Source: Rhexocercosporidium sp. MPI-PUGE-AT-0058
Taxonomy: Eukaryota; Ascomycota; Leotiomycetes; Helotiales
Length of the DNA stretch: 64,000 nt
NCBI GenBank assembly: GCA_020746875.1
Contig: JAGTJL010000011.1
Location: forward strand, 2,108,001-2,172,000
Direction: 5' to 3'
Part shown: positions 1 to 13,026 of the stretch, one piece after another
Layout: each line of letters begins with the position of its first letter
How positions within the stretch are numbered: the first letter of the stretch is position 1
Notes under the pieces: generated by a model
The model's database searches: none
What the model was told of the DNA's origin: nothing
The model's input: only the letters and a program-made list of their open reading frames with translations
Program-made: the position numbers and the translations under genes

Positions 1-1735
1 CGAATTCTTAATAATACTTACTTTAACGACTTAAAAGAAATCGCCCGCTTCTTAATAAGCCTTAAGCGCCCGGTTATAATTAAATTAAGTGATTTTAAAC
101 GCTTTAAGAATAAAACTTTTTAATATTTCGTTTATAATCGTAATTTATATAAAAGAGTTAATAATATATACTTAATAAAGCTTATAATAAATAGTAAGGC
201 TAAGCGGCATTAAGTCATTTTTAAGTGCTATAAAGAAGGCGGATATTAAAAGAGAGAAATAATATATTATTACCTTATTAAGTGCTTTTTTTAATAGAGT
301 TTATTTAAAAACTATAAGGCCTTCTATAAGAGCTATATAAGTTATTAAAAACGGAAGACAAAAAGAAAAGAAAATCCTTTATATTTTACGTAGCTTATAA
401 AAATATTTAAAAAAATAAGCCTAAATATTACACAAGTTTTAATTATAAATAATAGGAAGAAATGCTTTATCTTCATAAAAGAAGATTTATTAAAATAAAT
501 CGAAGGAAAAGCCTTAAACTTAACTATAGTAAAAGAAATAATAAAATTCTTTTAAGAAGACCTTATTTATTACTATAAATTATTTAAAAGATTAATTATT
601 AATAAAAGACCGGAAAATAAAGGAATTACTTATGCCTTTATAATTAAATATAATATTAAAAAGATTTAAATTTTAACATATAACTTTAAAGGTAACGAAA
701 CAGCGAAAAGAGCTCATTAAAACATTTTAAATAGCATTTTTAAAGTAATAAAAAAAAACTTTTATTATTAAACATAAAAATTCTCACATATTTTATTCGT
801 TTTACGGACGTCTATTTATTAATTAATAAGAGTAATACTATTTTTTTTATTATATAAACAAGAGCTTATATTGCCTTTTAAAAGTAAATTCCCAGTTTAA
901 AAAATATTTAATTATAAAAAAATCAAAATAAGAAGTAATCTTTTAATAATAAGGTGTTAATAGCTAAAACTCCGTAATAAAGACATTTAAGAAATTATCT
1001 TATAAAAAAAACGATATAAAAAAGTAAATAAAGCACTTTAAAATAAAATAAAAAATATAAAAAACACACCGATTTAAGAAAGAGATTTAGTTTTAACGTA
1101 TAATATAAAGCGTATAATTAATCTCTCGACAAATAATAAGCTTAATTATCGGTGGCTAAGACCGTTTTAAGTGTCGAAAGTAAATAATAAGAAAAGTTAT
1201 TATTTTCTTTACGAACTTAATGAAATTCCTTTATAAGGTACTTTTTTAATAAATTAATTAAAACGATTTTATTAATAAAACTAAATTTTATTTTTATTAA
1301 ATTTAAACCCTTAAACTAGTTTTAAAGATTTAAACGAAGAGTTAAATAACAATAAGTTCAAAGATTTTAAGGCCGAAATCACATTACTAGCGACTAAAGA
1401 GCGCTAAACTCTATTTTATATTTAAATTGTCCCTCGTTTATTAACGTAGGCTTAAAAAGCCGCTTATAAGACTATTTTCTTTTAATTTTTTATATATTTT
1501 CATTTCTTTAAAAGTAGAATTACCTCTAATTATAATTAAAGACGGGTGTTTTAGTAGTTTTTATAGTTTATAATTTTATTTACTTTTTTATTTATTTTCT
1601 TTTAATTATATTACACGTATTTTTAAGCATTTTAAACGCCTTATTACGTTTTGTTTTTTATTTTATTTTATTTTTTTTTATTTTAAAAGCTTTCTTTTTT
1701 AAACCTTAATATAAAAAGCTTAATTTTATGTATTT
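1..1735 (+). mobile_element. Ty3/gypsy retrotransposon, 3' part of pol (RIP-degraded)
   Basis: This AT-rich stretch reads on the plus strand as the integrase half of a gypsy polyprotein, broken by many TAA/TAG stops. Recognisable pieces are a linker and H2C2-like segment (about 60-260), the integrase core around 613-720 (frame reads ENKGITYAF, then a decayed asparagine-glycine-x-x-x-arginine-alanine-histidine segment), LPFKSKFPV at 871-897, and the end-of-pol motif YRWLRPF near 1147-1168. The 5' part lies left of the window. No 3' LTR is visible before the copia LTR begins at 1736, so the element is truncated there or its tail is unrecognisable. It is related to, but clearly not the same family as, the gypsy copies at 7902-13026 and 55,779-64,000. 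Inactive. Confidence 0.75.
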
Positions 1736-2037
1736 TATTAGATTTCACTTCGGTAACTCGTGCCGATTCTACCCTGGAATAGCCGAAGGAGTTTCTACTG
1801 CTTACGCGGCCCGGAAATTACTTTTATATTCCGGGAAATTACGCTTGTATTCAATTACGTAGCTTATATAAGCTACGCAATTAGTTACGTAATTGTAAAA
1901 GCTTTTAAAGAAGTTATTATTTTATATATAATTATTAAAGAGCTCTTTTAGCTCTTTAAGTAAGCAATTCTTTCTCTTTAATTACGTGTCCTTACTTATT
2001 GCGCTTCCTTATTCTAATTAACTCGCTTATTTTCACA
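1736..2037 (+). repeat. Left (5') LTR of the Ty1/copia element
   Basis: A 302-bp direct copy of the repeat at 7591-7901 and an inverted copy of 10861-11169. It starts TATTAGATTTCAC (ancestral TGTTAG with G to A) and ends TTTCACA. It carries more C-to-T and G-to-A changes than the other two copies. The 5 bp to its left are TATTT, which do not match the GTCAC that follows the right LTR, so the element no longer has a matching target duplication. Confidence 0.92.
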
Positions 2038-5000
2038 TAGTAATAATTCGGCAATTCGCTAAGGCAGTTAATAATATTAATAACCGACACACACCTCCCG
2101 ATCGAGACGATTAAGCTGAGCTTTTTCGGCTAATACCGCTTCGGCTACTTCTATTTAAACGCTTGTCGATAAAGCTATACTAACTTCTCTTAATTAAAGT
2201 AAGCTAAACCCCTTTAAGCCCTTATTAACTTAATTAAGACGAATTACGGACCTGAGGTCTTTGACTTTAAAACTAAACCTTAAGGAAATTATAATCTAGC
2301 AGTCCTTAGACGTTATAAGCGTACGTAGTCACTTAAATTACGGTTTTAAGTCTTATAATAAATTTCTTATTCTTAAGCGCTTATACCTTTTACGGCGCTA
2401 GTAGTGGCTATAAGTAGCGTGTTAGCGTAGCTTGTATTAAGGAGTGGCTGTTCGTATCGTTATTAATTTAATATAAATTATAATAGTTTTTAAGCTTTTT
2501 TAATTATATAAAAAGCTATCCTCGGAAAAGGTTACAGCTAGTTAAGCTTATTAATTCCTGTGAAAAAAACCAAGCTAGTAGTAGCGCTAGCGTTATAATA
2601 AGAGCCTAAGCAGACCGCTGGGAACCTTATTATAATATTAATTAAGCGAAACCCTCGGTAAAATAATATATAAGTCCTTAGCAAGACTTTTTACCTTAAA
2701 ATATCGATTTAAGGCATATTAAATTAAGGAGGGTAGCCTTATTGTGAGGTTATAAAGACTTAAATAAAGTCTAAGACTAAAATAGTCTAATAAATCACTA
2801 TAAGTAATAAAATCGCTTAAAGAAATCAAAGCTAAACTCAATCGAGATAAGCTTAAAATAGCTGCCATTGCCTTTAAAAGAGAGAAACTAGTAAGGAAAT
2901 CTAATTATATTAAATAAATAAATCCCGCTAGCTTATTCCTGGAAATTAACGGCTATATGCCTTATATTTCCGGCAAAGCTTTACCTCCGGACTAATCCTT
3001 ATATTACGTTAAGGGTACCGAAAGAAGTAGAACTGTATTAGCTCCTTATTCTTATAAATTAGCCGTAAAATATTACGAAAAGTTAAACTACTTTAAGACG
3101 TAAAGCCAAAAAGCGCTAAAGGCGTTAAAGTCGATTATATCGCTGGAAAATCAAAAGCGATTTAAAGATAAAAATACGGCTAAAAAGTTATAAAACGCTA
3201 TTTAATTTACTTTCGGCTAATTAACGCTTAAGCTAGTCGGCCGTTATATAAATTAAATTGTCGATTTTAATTACAGCTTTTATAAGAGTATAAACGAATA
3301 TATAAGCGTAATTTAATTAAGCGCTATATACTTAAAGTAGTTAAACTACGAGATTCTAAAGCTTATAATAGCTAGCCTTATATTAAAAGGCTTGCCGAGC
3401 TCTTTTGACGCCTTTTCGTCTTATAAATACGAGAAAATATTAAGTAATCTTAAGAATATCGATATTAACGGTTTAATTAACGACTTAATTTCGGAAGAAG
3501 CTTATATAAGCGCTAACGCCGACCTTAACGCTAATAAAGCGTTTAAAGGCGGTAAAGGCGGTAATAAGAAGTACTGCAATAAGTGCAAAGTCACGGGACA
3601 TATAACGTCTACGTATTAAGTTTTATACCCTGAGTTAAAGCTTAATAATTCGGAAAATCTGAATAAAAAGCTTAATAAGGCTAAAAAGGCTAAGGAGTTA
3701 AAAGGCGAATTAAAAACAGAGTTTACGAAGGCTATTATAGCCGTATCTAAGACTTATACGCCGCCTAATAAATACGTAAGGGTTAAAAAGCCTATAAAGG
3801 CACACATAAACTACTTACTTTTATTAAAAGGTAGGTCAAATATAAAGCCTAAAGTATAGCTTGAACCTTTCTTACTTATAAGTACTTTTGTAAATACTAT
3901 AGAGGAATTAAGCGAGTCCGATTCTGACTAATTAAAGGGAGATATTGCAAATTAAGCTTTTAGAATCGTTTATAATTATAGATTAGTTTTAGACTCCGGT
4001 GCTAGCGAGCATTATACGCCTAATAAGGGATGGTTACTTAACTATTAACTTACTCTTCGCAAATTGGTCATAATCGCTAATAGCGACGTATTACCGATAT
4101 TAGGCACGGGAGATATTCCTATTAAGGGCAATAACGGTATAAAAGTAGTTATTTAATAGGTAAATTATATTCCGGAGCTAAAAACGACTTTTTTAAGCTT
4201 AAAGGAAATGACTAAGAAAGGCTAATTAATCAACTTTACCGAGAACGGTGCTTTATTAAAGTATAAAAAAGGCTAATTACAAGCTAAATAAGATTATAAC
4301 GCCTATTACGTTCAAACGGAAGTCGATATTAACGCTTTTAAACTTATAATATATTAAGTAGACTTTAATTCGCCGCTAGACTTATATTTTAAGAAGTTAA
4401 TGCATATAAATAAAGAGTCGATTCTTAAAACGATTAAGAAAAGCCATAGATTAAAGAAAATTTAACGAAAAGACGTAAAGCTAGCCGATTATAACGCCTG
4501 TAATAGCGGCAAAATGCACGTGATCGGCAGTAAAAAGCCTATGTTAGATGCGTTACCCTTGATTATATTCGATATTAATATTACGGGGCCTTTTAAAATT
4601 AAAGGACTTAAAGGAGAGCGCTATTTCCTTATTATTATATATAGAAGATCAAGAGCTATTTAGCTATACGCCTTAAAACTCAAAGCCGACGCTTATGACG
4701 TCTTAATCGACTTTTGTAATATGATTGATAATTAATTCAATAATTAAAATAGCGTTAAATACAAATTTATAGCGAATATTAAAGCTTTTAAGCTCGATAA
4801 CGCCGGGGAATTCAAGTCTAATAAATGGACGCATTATTGCAAGTAAAAAGGGTATATATATGAATATACTAGCCCTTATTCCCTTTCCTAAAACGGGATA
4901 GCCGAAAGGTTAAATAAATACTTAATAAAGCGGCTAATTAGCGTTTATAAAGCTAAGAGATTACCCTTGTTTTTATAGCTTTACTTATTATAAGGAATAG

Positions 5001-7590
5001 CTTATATTAAGAATCGGTTATATAACTCCGTTATAAAGAAGACTCTTTTTGAAGCTTTATGCGGTAAATTACCGATAATCGATTATATTCGCATATTAGG
5101 CTTTTTAACTTACGTACTTAAGAATAAAAGAGCTCATAAGCTAGCTAATAAATCCAATAAGGGTATTCTTGTCGGTTTTGAGTCTTTTAATAACTACTTG
5201 GTTTATTTACCGAGTAAAAGAGCCGTTATAAGCTCTAAAAACGTCTTAATTAAAGAGGATTTAATCCTTAAGGACGATATAACGGAAGAAACCGAATTCG
5301 ACTATATAATCGAAACACTTAAAGAGTTTGAAGGCATTAGCGACGATATTATTAAGCTAATAAGTGGTATTAACGACGATATGCCTAATAAAGGCAATAT
5401 AAGCGAAAAGTCGCCTATCGACTAATTAGAGGGCGAGAAAACGGATTTTGAAGACGAATCCGACTTATTCGTACTAGAGCTCCCTCAAACGCCAAAAGCT
5501 AATAAGAGGCCTAATACGGCTAGCCCGGAAATGCCTAAAGCGCCTATTAAGAGGCCTAGAAAGGATTATTCGAGCTGGGAGCCTAACGTCGTAACTAGAA
5601 ACGCTAGTACTAGCGCCAAAGACTCTAACTCTTCGGAAAATCAGCTAGTAATATACTTAAGCTCTAAGACGGCTATTCGCTAACTAAATAACTGGTTAAT
5701 CGAAGAGGAAAAAGAAGCTTTTTCTGTCTATAAAGACGTTAAGAGATTAGCTTTTATGGCTTTAATAAGCTTTAAAATCGACGAAGACTTCGATTAAGGG
5801 CTAATAAAGCTGCCCGAAGAGCTAAAAGCTAATAAAGTCGTTATTAAACGAACTAAAGGCCTTTAAATTTACAAGCCTAAGAGCCTTAAAAAGGCTATGG
5901 CCTCTCTGTATAAGGACTATTGGCTAAAAGCTATGGAAAAAGAAGCCAATTCCTTAGAAAGTCACGAGACTTAGGAAATAGTGCCAAAAGACGCTAGTAA
6001 GGCTTATAAGCCTTTAAAGACCTAATAGGTATATAAAATTAAAGAATTACTTAATTACTTCGAATTTAAAGCTAGATTCGTCGCTAAAGGGTTTAAGCAA
6101 CTTTACGGCCTTAATTACGTAAACACTTTTACTAGCGTAATAAAACAAATGACTTAGCGACTTATATTCGCCTTAGCAGTCCTTTACGGTTAGCTTATAT
6201 GGAAAGTCGATATAATATCGGCTTTTACATAGAGTAATATTGACGTAAACACTTTATATATAGTGCCTCCCGAAGGCATAAACGCCTAAAAATACGCTAG
6301 TAAACTACTCCTACTTAATAAAGCCTTATACGGGCTAAAACAGTCAGCTAGGCTCTAGTTTATTACGCTAAAGGAAGTCCTAGTCCAAAAACTCGGTTTT
6401 TAAGCCTTAATTACCGAGAATTATATCTTAATTAATAAAGAGCAATAGCTTATAGTCTTTATTTACGTAGACGACTTTGTGATAATCGGCTTAAGCGTTA
6501 ATAATATCAAATCCTTTATTAAAGAGCTTAAAAAGCTTTTTAAATTAAAGGATTTAGGGCTAATAAAGGACTACTTAAGTATAAATATCGACTATAACCT
6601 AAACAAAGGTTATATAAAGCTAAGCCAAGAGAGTTATATTAAGAAAGTGCTAGCGCGGTTTAATATGACCGAATGTAAGCCTAAAGATATACTAATGGAT
6701 TCGAAGGCTAAGCTAGAGCCTAATCCTAATTAGGCTAATAAAGAGGAAATAAATTAATATTAGTAAATTATAAGCTGACTCTTGTTTCTTACGCTAGCAA
6801 CTAGACCTAATATTTGCTACTCGGTTATAAAGCTCGCTCGATTCGCTAGTAACTCTAGCACCGATCATATAATTGCCCTTAAAAACGTGTTTAAATACTT
6901 AAAAGGATTAAAAAAGCTAGGGCTAATTTACGAAAAAAGCTTTAGTCGATATATAAGCGGCTATTGCGACGCCGACTACGCCGGAGATATTGATACGGCT
7001 AAATCGACTAGCGGCTTGAGCTTTTACTTAGCGAGTTGCTTATTTAGTTGGAAAAGCAAGCTCCAAAGTATTATAGCTTAAAGTACGACTGAGGCCGAAT
7101 ATATAGCTATTAATTCGGCTTTTAAAGAGGCTGTTTATATAAAGCAGCTTTTAACCGAATTAGGCTATTATATGTAGGAACGATTCCCTGTTTATACGGA
7201 TAATAACGGCGCTCTCTTATTAGCTAATAACTCTTAATTCTACGAGAGGACTAAGTATATTGCCGTTAAATATTATTACGTCCGCGACCTCATAAATTAA
7301 GGCGAAATAAACTTAATTTATATAAAAGGGTCTAAATAAAAAGCCGACGGCTTTACGAAGCCGCTAGATAAGCTTAAATTTATTGAATTTATAAGGCTTT
7401 TAAGACTAGTCGAATAAGGCTAAAGCGGAGGAAACGAGATTGTAATTTGTATTTCTTTCTCTTTACATCTGGCCTACCCTCCGCAAAAGGTATTTTATGT
7501 ATTTACTTTATTTTTGTAAATATAAGCTCTGCTTTAAAGCTAGCTTATATATAAGCTTATAAAGCTATTACGTCACTCATTAAGAGGGCG
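2038..7590 (+). pseudogene. Ty1/copia gag-pol polyprotein (RIP-inactivated, frame otherwise kept)
   Basis: The internal region of the copia element. From about 2.8 kb to about 7.42 kb the gag-pol translation stays in one frame (frame 2) and is broken almost only by stop codons, as expected from RIP rather than random decay. Order of domains: gag with a CCHC-type zinc knuckle at about 3570-3617 (reads CNKCKVTGH, the last Cys changed to Tyr); aspartic protease DSGASEHYTP at about 3990-4025; integrase with DITGPF near 4570, LDNAGEF near 4790 and GIAERLN near 4890; reverse transcriptase with an intact YVDD at 6462-6474; RNase H with CDADYAG at 6964 and STTEAEY at 7082. Integrase before RT makes it copia, not gypsy. 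The 2038-2800 stretch is leader. A purine-rich run with GGCGGAGG-like character (7420-7440) and GAGGGCG just before 7591 may include the polypurine tract. Confidence 0.93.
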
Positions 7591-7901
7591 TGTTAGATTT
7601 CACTTTAGTAACTCGTGTCGATTCTACCCTAGAATAGCCGAAGGAGTTTTTACTACTTACGCGGCCCGGAAATTACCTTCGTATTCCGGGAAATTACGCT
7701 CGTATTTAATTACGTAGCTCGTATAAGCTACGTAACTAATTACGTAGTCGTAGAAGCTTTTAGAAAAGCTATTATTTTGTATATAACTACCGAAGAGCTC
7801 TTCTAGCTCTTCAAGCAAGCAAGCAAGCAATTCTCTCTCTTTAATCACGTGTCCTCACCTACTGCGCTTCCTCATTCCTGATTGGCTCGCCTATTCTCAC
7901 A
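7591..7901 (+). repeat. Right (3') LTR of the Ty1/copia element
   Basis: 311 bp, starting TGTTAGATTTCAC and ending TCTCACA. It is direct to 1736-2037 and inverted to 10861-11169. It is less mutated than the left copy and has a small CAAG-repeat expansion near 7815-7830. It is followed by GTCAC and then gypsy copy A sequence. The same pentamer in reverse complement (GTGAC) flanks the inverted LTR at 11170. Confidence 0.93.
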
Positions 7902-10860
7902 GTCACGGACTTTATTAAAAGACCTCCTCATTTCGTAATAGCCCAAGCTATGCTAACCTTAAGTACTTTTAGTTATTTATACTTTAATAGGAATAATATT
8001 ATTAAGTTCTGTAAGACTTTAAAGCAGCTCTTTACGGCTCGAGGTATTATAAATAACGCCGAAAAGAAATAATACGTCGTAGATTATTATACTCTTAAAG
8101 TAAGCCAAAACATTAAGTAGCTCCCCGACTTCTTTAATAACACTTATTAAAAGTTAATTAAGGAAGTTATAAGAGAATATTAAACGTTCGACCTTAAGTA
8201 ATATTATTATATTCTTTAAAACCTAAAGAGAATATTTAATAACTTTAAATATATCGTAAAAAATGCTTTTAAATTTTAATCTCGACAGTTTCTTTAAGCT
8301 TTTAAAGAGATTAGTCGAGCTTATATATAAAAGAAAATTATTATAAAGCGGCAAATGATTATAAAGTTTTTAGCGGCTTTATTTAAGTACTTAAGGCGGA
8401 AAGCCAGAACTTTTATAAAAAATAATAATACTTTTAATATAAAAAATATATAATCTTTTAATAAAATATATATTAAAATAAAAGGCTTACTTTAAGTCGA
8501 GCGGGAAATTAATACTTTAATTAAAAAGAAAGTATTATTTATGCGAATTACTTAAGCCGACCGTTTTCGACTTAGGTCGAGTAATAATAAAACTCTTTTT
8601 TTAGCGGCACAGTTCGGGGGGCTTAACTTTATAACTCGCCCCGAGCTTATAAGGTATAAAAATAATTCTTTAACTCGGGAGATTAACGACGTCTTTAAGA
8701 AGAGTTTAGTATTTTATTTTAAATTAAATTAAAAAAGGCATATTTAAAAAGAAGTAATTTTTATTATTAAAAGGCTAATTTATAATATTAATTAGATTAT
8801 AAAATAGGATATTAATATAATTGCGAAAGGACTGAATAACTTACGTATTTTATATATTATTATAAAGAAAAGAAAGAATCTAAAGTTAATAGCCGAAGTC
8901 AAGGCTTTATTTATTTACGAGTCAATCGCATACCCTAAAGAAATTAAAGTATTTTATTAAAATTTTAAAGTAAGCTTTAAATATAATTGACGTTTTAATA
9001 TAAAAGACGACATAAGTATTAAATATTTCTTTTGCTTTAATAAGCCGATTCCGGGTATTAAACCTTAAGGATTCCATAAGTATTAAAATTAATATTATAA
9101 GTTTAAGAAATAGTTTAATTTAAGAATTATTTATAAAAATAAAAACAATTATATTTATATAAACTCTTAAAAAGAAGGAATAAAAGCTTAAGCGGTTTAA
9201 TTTCTTTAAAATAAATTAAAGAAAAAAGTCCTTATTTTATAAATAATTAATATAAAAAAAGACTTAAACTCGAGGTAAAAAGAAAAAATAGTTTAAAGGA
9301 AGTTCTAAGACGCTTAAGAAGCCCTTTTAGCTTAATAAAATATTATATTAAAGTTACCCTTAAAAAGACTAATACTAAAAGTAAGTTAAAAGCCTTAAGA
9401 TTATTTAGACATTTTTACTATTCGACTCTTTAATATAATAGGACTAGCTAACGTTTAAAACGTACTTATAACCTTCGATTCAGAAGGAATAAATAATAAC
9501 TTTAAAATAGCACCTACGAAAACAAGACGACAAAGTGCCGCTGTTTTTAAAGCAATAATAAAAGCCGAATTATATATAACCGGAACCTTATTTTAAGAAT
9601 GCCTTAAGGCTTAAGCTAATTATAGAAGACTAAAAGTTCGCGAAAAAGTAAAGAATACCGTTAGATTTTAAGAGCTTATAAATATAAACCTTTTAATTAA
9701 AGCATTAAAGGTAAAACCCACTCGAATTATCGCAAGGGACAGTAATAATAATATTGTTTTTAAGAAATTAAAGAAGTTATTCCGGCCGTGAGTCGAAAAG
9801 GACCGATTATTATTAAATCACTTTTTATAAGGACTATTTAAAAACGTATTAAAAGCAACTTACTTATCGCCGTTAAGACGACTTTAGGCCGACTTTACGT
9901 ATATTAGGCGCTATCGCGGAATAATTACACATTAAATAATATATTAAATAAGCTTTTTACTTAAAAAGAGCTCTTTAAAAACTTAATTTTAAGAGAAATC
10001 TTTGTTTTAATTAACTTATTAAGGATAAGTCGACCGAAGACTATTAATTAAGAGATTTAGGACTAAATTATTATTATTAATATTAAGACTATAAAGTATA
10101 TAAAGGCTCTTTAAGATTATAATTAAAAAGGGAATAATATTATATTTTAACGTCTCTTATTACTTTAAGTTAATACTTTAAATTCCATATTAAGAGGACT
10201 ACGAGCTTCGCGATAATTTAAACGTATTTTCCTTAAATAAAAATAACGAGTTATTACTTATTTTACCGTATCTTAAGTTAGACTTACGTATAAACTTTAA
10301 GTTTAATAAAAGAAATAAAAGTATTAAGTCTTTTTAATATAAGAAATATTAATTTAATAATTAACTTTTTAATTATTATTAAGTTTAATTCTTTTTCTTA
10401 GCTTAGTACTTATAATTTTAATTATTATCTTAATAGCGTTTAAAAGAGTAATAGTTTTAAAAGGGGAATTTAAAGTCGACCTATTATTAATTACTAAAGT
10501 TTACTTAGTCGACATACTTTAAGGATTAAGTTATAAGTAACACTTTTTAACGCCGAAGTATATAATTATTATACTTAAGAGGACGAGACTTAATAATATC
10601 CGAGCTACTCTTAATTCCGGCGCAAAAGTCAGTTATATATCCTATAATATTGCTGTTTAATTAAAAGTCTTTATTATAAAAAGCGACTTTATAGTCCTAA
10701 AGAGTATTATAAGCGTTAAATCGCGATTTTTAAGATATGCGGACAACGTCCCGGTTATAATAAAAGATTATATTATCTTTATTAGGTTTTATATTATAAA
10801 TATCTTAAGTATTAGAGTTATTTTTAGATTTTTATTCTTTTGGACTGCGCGCGTTTTATT
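7902..10860 (+). mobile_element. Ty3/gypsy copy A, gag-protease part (RIP-degraded)
   Basis: Collinear with 57,630-61,110 (gypsy copy B) at the DNA level, minus the TRIM insertion there. It encodes a retrotransposon gag domain (about 7970-8560), a Cys-rich knuckle-like segment (about 9030-9130), and a retropepsin-like segment near 10,613 whose catalytic Asp reads Asn (NSGAK). It ends abruptly at GCGCGTTTTATT where an inverted copia LTR starts, while copy B continues into pol. The missing 5' portion is found inverted at 11170-13026. Many stops; not functional. Confidence 0.87.
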
Positions 10861-11169
10861 TGTGAGAATAGGCGAGCCAATCAGAGTGAGGAAGCGCAGT
10901 AGGTGAGGACACGTGATCAAAGACAAAGTAGAATTGATTGCTTGCTTAAAGAGCTAGAAGAGCTCTTCGGTAGTTATATATAAAATAATAGCTTCTCTAA
11001 AAGCTTTTACGACTACGTAATTAATTACGTAGCTTATACGAGCTACGTAATTGAATACAAGCGTAATTTCCCGGAATACGAAGGTAATTTCCGGGCCGCG
11101 TAAGTAGTGGAAACTCCTTCGGCTATTCTAGGGTAGAATCGGCACGAGTTACCGAAGTGAAATCTAACA
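10861..11169 (-). repeat. Copia LTR, inverted orientation (recombination product)
   Basis: 309 bp, reverse complement of the 7591-7901 LTR, from TGTGAGAATAGG to CTAACA. It has no copia internal sequence on either side. The left flank is gypsy gag-protease DNA ending TTATT; the right flank is GTGAC followed by the reverse complement of the gypsy copy A leader. The flanks do not match each other, so this is not a simple solo LTR. GTGAC pairs with GTCAC at 7902-7906. Confidence 0.92.
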
Positions 11170-13026
11170 GTGACAAGTCGTACGGCCTAAAATATAAGCT
11201 ATTAAAACGCTATATTATTAGAGGCAGGTTTATAATAATAACTATTTAAAGCCTCGTTTATTTCGTATAATATAGAGGTTTTAATAAGTCTATATTATCT
11301 TAGCGTAAGTCGTATTAATTAAAAAGCCTAAGCAGAAGTAGCTTAAGCCTAAAGCGGTATTATATAGCTTATATTAGCGGGGTTAAGTCCCCTTTACTTT
11401 AGAGGCAAATATAGTGTAAATTAAGGGTGTATAGGCTGAGTGAGTATTATATAAGCCGGTAGAACTTGAGGGGCGGCCTAAGCTTTTATATTAAAGCTTT
11501 TTAAATGGCTACTGCCTTAGTTATAATTGAATATGTCTTATTATAAATTATTATCGTTACCTTTGTTTCTTTTCTTTTTCTTATTTATAATTAGAGCATT
11601 GTCTATAAGTGTTCCCGGTAATTATAATAAAGTAAAATTAATAATTCCGGCGATGTTAGGCTTTATTAGAGGCCTAGTAAGCACGAAGGTAGAGGAGCTT
11701 ATAGAGCCTATAGAGCCAGTCTTAATAATAAAGTAATTTATAATCGGGGTTGTAAAACTTCCTTAGGTTATAAAAAAGTTATTAATAAGTCGTTTAAGCT
11801 CCTTGCCCTTTAGGTTGCCGCTAAAGGCGTTGTTTTTAGTGTCGTTTTCGGACATAATTAATTTTTCTTAATAAAAGTAGTAGTTTACTAAAGAATAAAT
11901 GCGCTTAATATTACTAATAAAAAAGTAAAAAATATAATATATTATATTAAAAAAAGAAAAATATATAAGCTCGAGAAAATAAAGAAGATATATAAATAAA
12001 ATTTTAAGTTAAAAAGCCTATAACTTTAAGCTCTTCTCGGGGTAATAAAACCCGAAAGACGCCGAAGTCTAAGCCTTTTATTTTTATAATAAACAAACGT
12101 ATAAGCTTAAGCGAAGTAAATAAATCTCGCTAAATGCTAAAGCTTTACTATTATTAAAGTCAATCTCGGCGTAAAATAATTTAAGACCGAAACCAATTAA
12201 AAAGGCATAAAGTAAAACCTTATATACCTTTTTATTAGGCTCTGTCTTACTAGCCTAAAGTAGGGCTTTAGCGGAAAAAAAAGAAGAAAAGAATAATAAA
12301 TACGCTTACTAAAAGTGTGGTTAACGTTAAAATTTGCCGGATTCATTTTAAATAATCTACTTCTCGTTTTCTAAAGTATTAAATATACTTTAATATTAAT
12401 TAAGGCGTTTTTTAATAACGTAATCTAACTATTTTCGGTCCGTCCTTTTTTAATATTAATATTTCACGTACTAGAGCTAGCATTTCCAGTAATTTAAGTA
12501 CTCTTATATTAAAAGTAAGTGGTTTCCTTTTAGACTTCCTGTGCTTCTCGTTATATTATAAAAGACTATTAAGGTACCGTATTTAGTTTTACTTTAAGGG
12601 CTAAGAGATCTTTAAGTAAATAAGTTTACACCAATTCGAGCACTTATCGGTTTCAGTCCTTATAATTAATATAAAGGGCCTCTAAGCTTTTTTACGTATT
12701 TCACTTTAGCTTTTTTACTTATTTTTTACGTCGGTCATTAAAATATATAAAAAGGAAAACATTAAATATATAACAAAAAGGTAATAAAGCAAATGTCGGA
12801 AGGTAAACGTAAGAAATACTTATTTAATAAATACTAAAGATATTATATATTTAAGGAGTATAATTTATTAAGGGAAGGAAGAGGTATAATTTAAATAAAA
12901 AGGAAAAGTTATAATAGTAAAAATCGTTATTATCGTTAAAAGATATTGCCCTAGAGGCTATCTTAAATACAATAAGATGTAGCTCAATTACGTGACAAAT
13001 GGGCCTCTAAGGTCAACCCCACCACA
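11170..13026 (-). mobile_element. Ty3/gypsy copy A, inverted 5' LTR and leader
   Basis: Reverse complement of 55,779-57,634 (copy B). The match is plain at both ends: CCCCACCACA at 13,017-13,026 is the inverted LTR start TGTGGTGGGG, and GTGACAAGTCGTACGGCC at 11,170 is the inverted form of GGCCGTACGACTTATTAC at 57,618. It contains the 5' LTR (starting at 13,026 and reading down) and the untranslated leader. The LTR's inner edge cannot be fixed because no second LTR of this family lies in the window. An open 69-codon plus-strand frame near 11.5 kb is incidental. Confidence 0.85.

Noticed and set aside
10861..11169. Ordinary solo LTR of copia
   Set aside because: The flanking pentamers do not match each other; GTGAC pairs with GTCAC beside the 7591-7901 LTR, which fits an inversion.
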